Assembly (NCBI RefSeq): GCF_000004195.4
Contig: NC_030677.2
Location: forward strand, 62,130,222-62,194,221
Length of the DNA stretch: 64,000 nucleotides
Source of the DNA: Xenopus tropicalis
Taxonomy: Eukaryota; Chordata; Amphibia; Anura; Pipidae
Direction: 5' to 3'
Shown here: piece by piece, positions 57,166 through 64,000 of the stretch
Layout: each line of letters begins with the position of its first letter
Numbering within the stretch: the stretch's first letter is position 1
Made by a program: the position numbers and the translations under genes
The notes under the pieces: model-generated
Databases searched by the model: none
Seen by the model: the letters and a program-made list of their open reading frames with translations, nothing else
Told to the model about the DNA's origin: nothing

Positions 57166-59052
57166 TCCCTTTGCTATTCACTGCTGTTTGTACCTACCTT
57201 GCCTGACCTGCCACTTACCTGTACCTTGCTTTGCCTGTTTCTTTTACCTGCCTTGCCTACGCCTGTGTAACGTAGACTTGAGGAACTGAGCTTTCATTTG
57301 AAGCACCAAAAGGCCTTCTGCTTGGTGAGGTTGTGATGGATGATATAAAGCTTTTAAGAGAGGCTTAGACAAGTATGCACAGTTAGTTTAGCATAGTATG
57401 GTATATTTTATACTGTATATGTTAGTGTTCTGCTAGTTCTGTATAGGTATATGTATATATTTGCACTGGGGGTCATTTGGAGGGGTTGAACTTTAATGAA
57501 GCATTTATTCTGTTTTCCAGCACCTGTTCTGGTTCTGTCCCATTTCCTGCTTACCCCTCTGTTCTTTCCCCTAAGCATATAATAGGTATATTACATTTTT
57601 GAGCATTTTAACATGTGCTATAATGAAGGTTAATTAGAATTATTTAAGCCTGATGAAAAGTCACACTCCAATTAAACGGTTTCATTTAACTTAGATGCCC
57701 TTAGGACTATAGCAGAGAGGAAGTCTGTTTCACATGACATATGTTGAACAAAACAACAATTAAAATTGCTTGTCATTTGGCAGAAATTGCTCCCAAGATT
57801 TACCATCTTGAGATTCAGTTAGAGGGCAATTAGGGATTATATCAATGGCATTCTTTTTATTTTTTATTAACATGTATTATAAAATGGTTTTAAACAACAG
57901 ATTGAAAGCATTACTTTGGAATGGTGCTTGGGGACTTCTAAGACATAATAGTTGAGGAGGGGGTGGTGCTCTAACATGTGTGAAAAGGTCCTAAAACAGC
58001 ATGATTTCTCCTTTAAGAAATAATTGAAATTTTGGGAGAAGGTGTAATAGAATGTGGATGGAAAATCTACGTGGAGGCTACTTCAGTTATATGAATGCCC
58101 ACCTAGTTATATATTTCACTAGAGCCATTCATTTTCAAAAGAAAAATCTCACAGAAGTTGCACAAATTGCCTTAATTTATTAAATCAGAGATTCTGCCTT
58201 ATAGAGTTGATTCATGTCTGTGAGAGATAATAAAAAGATGTGTTGGTTTGAGTGCCATTAACATACAGGTTACAATAAAAGCCTGCACATTGTTCAAATA
58301 TATTGTGTGCGGGTTGTCAAACGCAGCATCACACCAATAAGTAGCTGATACAGAGCGTTAGAATTATTATATGTTCTAAATGCATTACATATTACTGTGG
58401 AATGTGCAGAGTTGCAGGGTCACAAACACAGTTTGAGTCCAAGAATGGAGAGGCCAATAGATCTGGTGATATCAAAGCCAAAGACATAAATATTTGCAGT
58501 AACATCGCAAGGTGAATTCTGTTAAATTCAGCAAAATATCAGATAAAATATCGTTGCATTGCTGCCTATGATAGGCACACTGTTATAACAATGAGGGAGT
58601 TACTGCCGCTGCAAGAAGTTTAAATAGAGGTGCGATTGTGAGGCTTTAATGGGGGAGGACGATAGTTCTGTAAGTGACTGATAAATGTGAACAACTGTAC
58701 TGCCAATATTAACCCATTCAAAGGTTATAGAAAGTGAGGACATCCCTGGCACTGATAAGTAGAACAACTGTTGCCTCAGAAGCAAGACTGTAGTTCTGAG
58801 GTTTAATACTGCAGTGCAGGGGTTAATTGACAGTTTGGTACAGGAATTTAATTCTCGAGATGTGACTGATAAATAGTGACAACTGTGTGGGTTAGGGTGG
58901 AGGGTTAAATTATCTGCAGATGGAGCTAGGATTTCTTCTTTTGGGATCACTAATAATGACTACTGTTATCCATAAACCATTCAGAATGTTAGTTGTACAT
59001 AAATCTTCCCCATTTATTGAATGTATATAAATTGTGACTGTTAATAAAGTTA
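57166..59052. other. Intergenic, no gene; candidate regulatory block 57.6-57.86 kb
   Basis: 57600-57860 is repeat-free with GGTTAATTAGAATTATTT, CAATTAAACGG, CAACAATTAAAATTGC and GGGCAATTAGGG words. No coding frame. The 116-codon minus-strand frame at 58600-58950 lacks recognisable motifs. Confidence 0.4.
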
Positions 59053-59060
59053 GTAACCAA

Positions 59061-59357
59061 TAGTGATCAACAAATTTCTTTACCAGGTATGGATTTGCAG
59101 CGAAATTCTGCATTTTGCCATTGCAAATAGTTTTGCGAAACGTCTGCAAAATTTCACTGCGAAAAATAGGCGCGGTTGCATCAAAAAAGGCGCAGTCACA
59201 TTAAAAAAGCCACAGGCGATTAAAAAAGGGGTGGGGCCATGTAAAAGAAGTCATGTGTGTCAAAAATTTGCGCGTTTTATTAATTTTTCTCCAGTTCTAT
59301 AATTTTTCGCAGTTTTGAGAATTTTTTTGAGAAATAAAACAGATCAGCTCATCATTA
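59061..59357. mobile_element. hAT MITE family D, copy 4
   Basis: 297 bp from TAGTGATCAACAAATTT to a complementary GATCAGCTCATCATTA. Flanks GTAACCAA (59053-59060) and GCAACTAA (59358-59365) match at 6 of 8 positions, an aged duplication. Internal GTTTTGCGAAACGTCTGC and AAAAAAGGCGCAGTCAC words are family D features. Confidence 0.78.
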
Positions 59358-59365
59358 GCAACTAA

Positions 59366-61850
59366 GGGGCTGGGGAGGACTCCCATCCGATTGGTTGGTT
59401 AGGAAATCAAGGGGTGCATAATAATGACTTCTGTTGTTTTTTGTGTTTTCTTTCTCAATCTATTTCCAGTAAAACAGAATGCATGGCGTTCCAGTGCAGA
59501 TCTGCAAAATTTTAAGCCTCTGGTAAAACCGTGACTGTCACAGCAAAACGTTATCAAGCAAAAACTATCTCTAGAAATAACCCAAAACCAGAATAGTACA
59601 GCCACCAAATCGGCTCAATGGCTAGTGCTGCTGAATTGCTGAATTTAATTCCAATACGGGCAAATAATATGTACATACTCCAGGTACTCCTTCAGTACTC
59701 TGATTTCTTCATACGACTTTCTTTGTTGCACAGTGTTCAGAGTTGGTGGCCTAAAAACAGATTCGGCAGGGCCAATTTTGCCCACAATTTATCTGCAGCA
59801 GAATGGAGGAGATGATAAGGACAGGGCTTGGCTGTGCTTCCTGATGCTTCTCTCTGCAGGGAGTGAGGAATTTTTGATCTGGCACTTGCTAGAGAGCAGC
59901 TCCCCCCCGGGCGAAGTGCTACTTAGTGTACTGTTGCTCTAGCATTTGCGTCCAGGGATGTTGTAAATGAGGCCTAGTAGGTTTAATACCTCCAGTAACC
60001 ATCATATGATAACAGAATTAGGATCTGGGTGTATACAAAGCATGCAGGACTTTCAATGGAAGATTCACTAAAATTCTGCTTTAATGCTGATTTAATTCTT
60101 AATTTTTCTTGTCTACAACATATTAAAATTCATAATATTTATATGTATTATAATGAAATTTAGGCAACCTGGGGTTGGGATAAAGCACTTACTGCTTTGT
60201 AAGCAGTGGCTTAACTATAGAAGAATCCGACCCCTCGGTTGAGGAGGACCCGGACCACGTGGTCTATTTCCTCTATAGAAATACCCCCCTCTCTGGCCAC
60301 TGCCCTACCTGTGAGCTGAAAGGGAGTGGGGACGTGAGGGGCCAGCAGGAGGGCATTCAGGTGGGTGGTGCTCGGTTGGGTTAGATGTGAGCTCCAGGCC
60401 CCTCTAAAGAAAATAGTTTGCTATGTTTTTCCCCAGAATTCCAGGATGACTGCTCCTGCTAAAATTCTGAGCAAAATTTTGTGCTGGATAGTTCAGGTTA
60501 AACAGAAAGTTAGGAAGTTGTTGCTTCAACATAATAGTTTGTAGAAATATAAATTAAAAAAAAATCTAATTAAAATACCAAGTCACATCACATACATGCG
60601 CTGAATTCCAACCATTTGAAGAAACTGATTTAAAATATCAATCAGATATTTTAGTTTCATTCATCTTCTCATGCATATAACATAGCTTTGTATCTTTATG
60701 CATTACAATTAAACACATTGGCAAACGTCCATTTTGATGCATCTGTCACATCACCCTGTGTAGAACAATCCCTTTGCCAGGCTGCCTATGAAAGAAGAAC
60801 TGTTCAGTTAGTTGTAATCTGCCTAAGTGCTCCCCCCCCCCCCCATATACTCACACATATGACTCTCTGTCCTTTCTCTCCAGCATCTTGACAGTCATTT
60901 TCTAATAAGCAGTTGATCTTCAGTTTTGTGGATTTACATGATGAGGCTCACAAACGACGGGTGTCACAAAAATAATGAGCTCTGGTGTTGACAGTGTGAC
61001 TGACACAAAGAGATAGGAAACAATTTCCCCTCATAGTCTAGAAATAGAATGAGTCATTAGAATATTGCAGCTTAAAAAAGTTCTGATTAAAATCCATTCA
61101 TCCTGTCAAAATACAAGCCTACACTTAGTGATGAACACAACGGTGCCCCCACTGGTCCCTTATTACTTTTACTGCAATGTTCAACTTGCTTTCTCTTCCC
61201 GGTAGGAGCTCTGATAAATTACTACCTTGGTGAATTCAAGTAATCAAAATGTCAGATTTCCATTTTACGGTCTCTGCCCATGTAATAATTTCACATAAGT
61301 GCTACATCTGCTGTTTCCAAAAGGAAGACATTTATAGTGTTATAGTGAGCATGGACAGCATGAGACATATATCTAAAATGTGACTGCAAAATAGAAGGCA
61401 GCGGAATGCCAGAGTGTTTGCATCTTCGTATCCAGGATCAGACTGTAACAGACTGTAACTTTCCCGCTAAAGGTATATTGGAACCTGATGACTGGCCACT
61501 GTATTCTACATTTGGCCACAGCCAAGGAAGATAGGCAGGATGACCCTATAACACAGAACTTTATCCAATATTATTATTTATTTTAAATGTGTGTCATCTT
61601 TTAAACCACCAAGTGTTGCTTTGGGAATATTAACGATTAATATTTGTTTTCTTAATTTGAATTCTTATTTGTATAAATAACTGAATGGTAAATGAGAAAG
61701 AAAGCAATTACTGGAGACTATGAAAGCATAAGGCTGCAAGGTGAGTGATTTGATCGCAAGTTACAAGTTATATCCTTACACTTTAAAGCAATGGGTGTAT
61801 AATATCTTGTAATAATAAGTCTGGATAAGGGTCAAATCTGGGTTCTGGGT
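59366..61850. other. Intergenic, no gene
   Basis: Contains a C-run of about 13 at 60830-60843 and an old repeat-like GGACCCGGACC stretch at about 60248. 60900-61050 and 61200-61400 are unique-looking. No coding frame is convincing. Confidence 0.4.
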
Positions 61851-62047
61851 CAGAAACTGGAGCCACCCAGGAACTGGTAATAAACATCCCAGCACCATCC
61901 AAGGTAAGAAGTTTTTAAAGTCTTTATTAGAAATTCATGGCTAAGATCTCTGACAAGCTTTTTGTTGGAGATCTTAACCATGAATATCTAATAAAAGTTT
62001 TTTAAACTTACCTTGGACGGTACTGTGACATCCTCTCCCAGTTTCTG
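61851..62047. repeat. ~197-bp inverted repeat (foldback)
   Basis: The arms run inward from CAGAAACTGG (61851) and its complement CCAGTTTCTG (62038-62047). The inner arms are CCAAGGTAAG (61897) with its near complement CTTACCTTGG, and ATTCATGGCTAAGATCTC with GAGATCTTAACCATGAAT around a short loop at about 61950. It is a foldback or MITE; no target duplication was identified. Confidence 0.7.
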
Positions 62048-62694
62048 ATGCAGTTGATGTACGAACAACATGTAATGGACACCAATTTATGAATTTCAGA
62101 AGAGTGGTGAATCTGATGCACTTACACATATAAAAAAAATTATGTCTGGCAGGTATTACTTCTGGCCATAAAAATGAGATGTGCGCATTATTCTTTGGGT
62201 GCAAGTGTGCTTTGACAATTGCCACAGGCCTAAAGGCACCTAAAGGGTAGACCAATCTTCTCTTCATGCTTGGATTGGTAAGATTTTTATAGAAAAAGAA
62301 GTCATAATACTCATGACTTATCACTGGTAATAATACTTTATTATTTCCTTCTTTTATTAATGATTGACATTCAACACATGCCTTTATATTAAACTGTATT
62401 GTGTTTTTTCTGCATAATTGAAAAAATAAAATATAAGTTACACAAAAAAAAGGCACCTAAAGGATAGTGCAAGGAGCGCGCTTTGACGCAAATACCTTAA
62501 ATGAATGGGATATTAACAACTGAGGGGACATTAAAGTGACTGAAACTGCACTTGCAATTGTAAATTACCTCTAGCATCAAATATAAATGCCAAATATAGC
62601 AGTTCCACAAATTAATCTGTTGCAATTCACCCAAATATAATGTCATACCATACCAAATGGGAGATGTATCTCAGCACTTTATGACCCCTTCGAT
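62048..62694. other. Intergenic; 160-codon minus frame, probably not a gene
   Basis: The minus-strand frame 62456-61974 has no recognisable domain, runs into the inverted repeat, and has AT-driven Phe/Leu/Asn-rich composition. The flanking word GGCACCTAAAGG occurs at about 62237 and 62451. I treat it as non-coding. Confidence 0.4.
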
Positions 62695-62781
62695 CAGGGA
62701 TCCCCAACCTTATTTACCCATGAGCAACATTTACGTATAAAATGTTAAGGAGCAACACAAGCATGATAAAAGTTCCTAGAG

Positions 62782-63796
62782 CAGTGCTGTCCAACTTCTG
62801 TTGTACCGAGGGCCGGAATTTTTCTGACCTACATGGTGGAGGGCCGATAATGGAAGCCAGTTTTGACCACTCCCCTTTTTGAAACCGCACCCACTTGAAA
62901 CCACACCCATGTTATCACATGACCATACTCATATTAATGGTTGTAGTACAGCAAAAACCTGCCATACTCTGCCTGCCCTACCCTGCCTGTGTGTGCCATA
63001 CTCTGCCTTCCCTACCCTGCCTGTGTGTGCCATACTCTGCCTTCCCTACCCTGCCTGTGTGTGCCATACTTGGCTGGTTTGTGCCATACTTGGCCTGTGT
63101 GTGCCATACTCTGCCTGCCCTACCCTGCCTGTGTGTGCCATACTCTGCCTTCCCTACCCTGCCTGTGTGTGCCATACTTTCACTGTGTTTGCCATTCTTG
63201 GCTGGTTTGTGCCATACTTGGCCTGTGTGTGCCATACTCTGCCTTCCCTACCCTGCCTGTGTGTGCCATACTCTGCCTTCCCTGCCCTGCCTGTGTGTGC
63301 CATACTCTGCTTGCCTTATGATGCCTGTGTGTATGGCACACACAGGCAGCCTACAGTGACACAATGCTGGCACTGCTCCTACAGTCTGCACAATAACTAT
63401 ATATTAAAAAACTTTTTAATTGCAGTACCACCTCAGTATATGTTCTTTTTGTAGTGTGCAGGGATTATTTGTGGGTTTCTACTGCTCCTGAGGTGTGAAC
63501 AGGGGAACAATGGGGGTGATTACAGCCTGAGCCTGAGGTGTGAACACTGCAGGGGGTGAACAATGCAGAGATTAAAAGGTGTGAAAAACACAGGGGATTA
63601 CATATTTAAACAATACAGAGGGATTACAGCCTGAATCTGAGGTGAGAACCATGCAGGGGGGCAGTTAATCACAGTACTGATACCATTTAATGCTTACACA
63701 AGAGTAAGCCATCAAAGCAGCCAGACAGGTGGGGGGCCACACAGAGGGGGGTCGCGGGCCGCATGCGGCCCGCGGGCCGCCAGTTGGACAGCACTG
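62782..63796. mobile_element. hAT (Buster-pattern) element with internal minisatellite, copy 2, perfect 8-bp duplication
   Basis: A 1015-bp element with ends CAGTGCTGTCCAACTTCTGT and, inverted, CAGTGCTGTCCAACTGGCGG. It is flanked by the exact direct repeat TCCTAGAG (62774-62781 and 63797-63804), which fits nnnTAnnn. The interior parallels 38536-39859 in reverse order and includes a GC palindrome GGCCGCATGCGGCC near the right end. No transposase is encoded; the apparent long frames are minisatellite. Confidence 0.88.
62968..63345. repeat. 34-bp minisatellite inside hAT copy 2, with higher-order structure
   Basis: Units of TGCCATACTCTGCCTTCCCT + ACCCTGCCTGTGTG (34 bp). Variant units with CTTGGCTGGTTTGTGCCATA occur at about 63067 and 63195, 128 bp apart, indicating higher-order duplication. 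The array ends in an inverted half-unit, TGCCTGTGTG then CACACAGGCA, at about 63322-63350. Confidence 0.9.
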
Positions 63797-64000
63797 TCCT
63801 AGAGGGTGCCCAGTAAAGGCTGTGATCGGCTATTTGGTAGCCCAGTGTGGAATGGCAGACGACAGGAGTCTCTGTTTGTTGGTACACTGCCTTTGAATCC
63901 TGCCTTCAAGTCAGAAATTCAATAACAACCACCTGTTTTGAGGTCACTGGGAGCAACATCAAAGGTGCTGGTGAGGAACATGTTGCTCCTGAGCCACTGG

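Larger units (their letters stand above)
62695..64000. mobile_element. ATGTTGCTC repeat family I, split by the second hAT copy; runs off the window
   Basis: The left end CAGGGATCCCCAACCTTATT with ATGAGCAACATTTA, and the right part GGGAGCAACATCAAAGGTGC / AACATGTTGCTCCTGAGCCA, form the arms of a repeat whose final terminus lies just beyond base 64000. The hAT element 62782-63796 is inserted between them. Confidence 0.68.

Noticed and set aside
61974..62456. 160-codon minus-strand open frame
   Set aside because: No domain, signal or family resemblance. It overlaps a foldback repeat and has composition expected from AT-rich DNA.
62968..63345. Regular repeats resembling a CRISPR array
   Set aside because: The units are contiguous without unique spacers, lie inside a eukaryotic transposon, and the genome is vertebrate.
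62879..63454. 191- and 154-codon Cys/Pro-rich frames
   Set aside because: Same minisatellite artefact in the second hAT copy.

Overview
This is vertebrate nuclear DNA, almost certainly from a clawed frog (Xenopus, probably X. tropicalis). Two things point there. The one gene has a predicted product that closely resembles vertebrate protocadherin-18. The rest is dense in short non-autonomous DNA transposons of types typical of that genome: Kolobok/T2-like elements with TTAA targets, hAT elements with 8-bp target duplications, Harbinger-like elements with 3-bp TWA duplications, and TA-flanked mariner-like elements. The species call is inference from recalled sequence character, not a database match.

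The only protein gene is pcdh18 on the + strand. It has four coding exons: 7526-10027, 10421-10506, 10606-10772 and 14212-14894. All splice junctions are GT/AG and the joined reading frame stays open for 1145 codons plus stop. Exon 1 encodes the signal peptide, six cadherin repeats, the membrane helix and the first third of the cytoplasmic tail. Exons 2-4 encode the rest of the tail, including the conserved delta-2 protocadherin motifs. A probable promoter and 5' UTR with three upstream ORFs lie at about 6960-7525. A first polyadenylation signal is at 15108.

Upstream (1-6960) there are two small MITEs, a tandemly duplicated 203-bp unit carrying TCTA microsatellites (2163-2600), a threefold repeat with a period of about 106 bp (2915-3230), and unique sequence that may hold regulatory elements. 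Downstream (15.1-64 kb) I see no further gene. The region looks like the gene desert that flanks PCDH18 in other vertebrates. It holds about 30 recognisable repeat copies separated by repeat-poor blocks (for example 20.9-21.5, 30.3-30.6, 34.1-34.4, 48.0-48.6 and 57.6-57.9 kb), rich in homeodomain-type TAATTA cores, which are candidate enhancers.

The most notable structure is in the repeats. Two hAT elements with nnnTAnnn-type target duplications (38536-39859 and 62782-63796) each carry an internal 34-bp minisatellite that is open in all three frames of one strand. There are also several nested insertions with readable target duplications (23.8, 27.9, 33.4, 41.7, 43.1, 50.1, 53.2, 56.1 and 62.8 kb) and fragments of two LINE types. 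I did not find evidence for a new multi-gene system.
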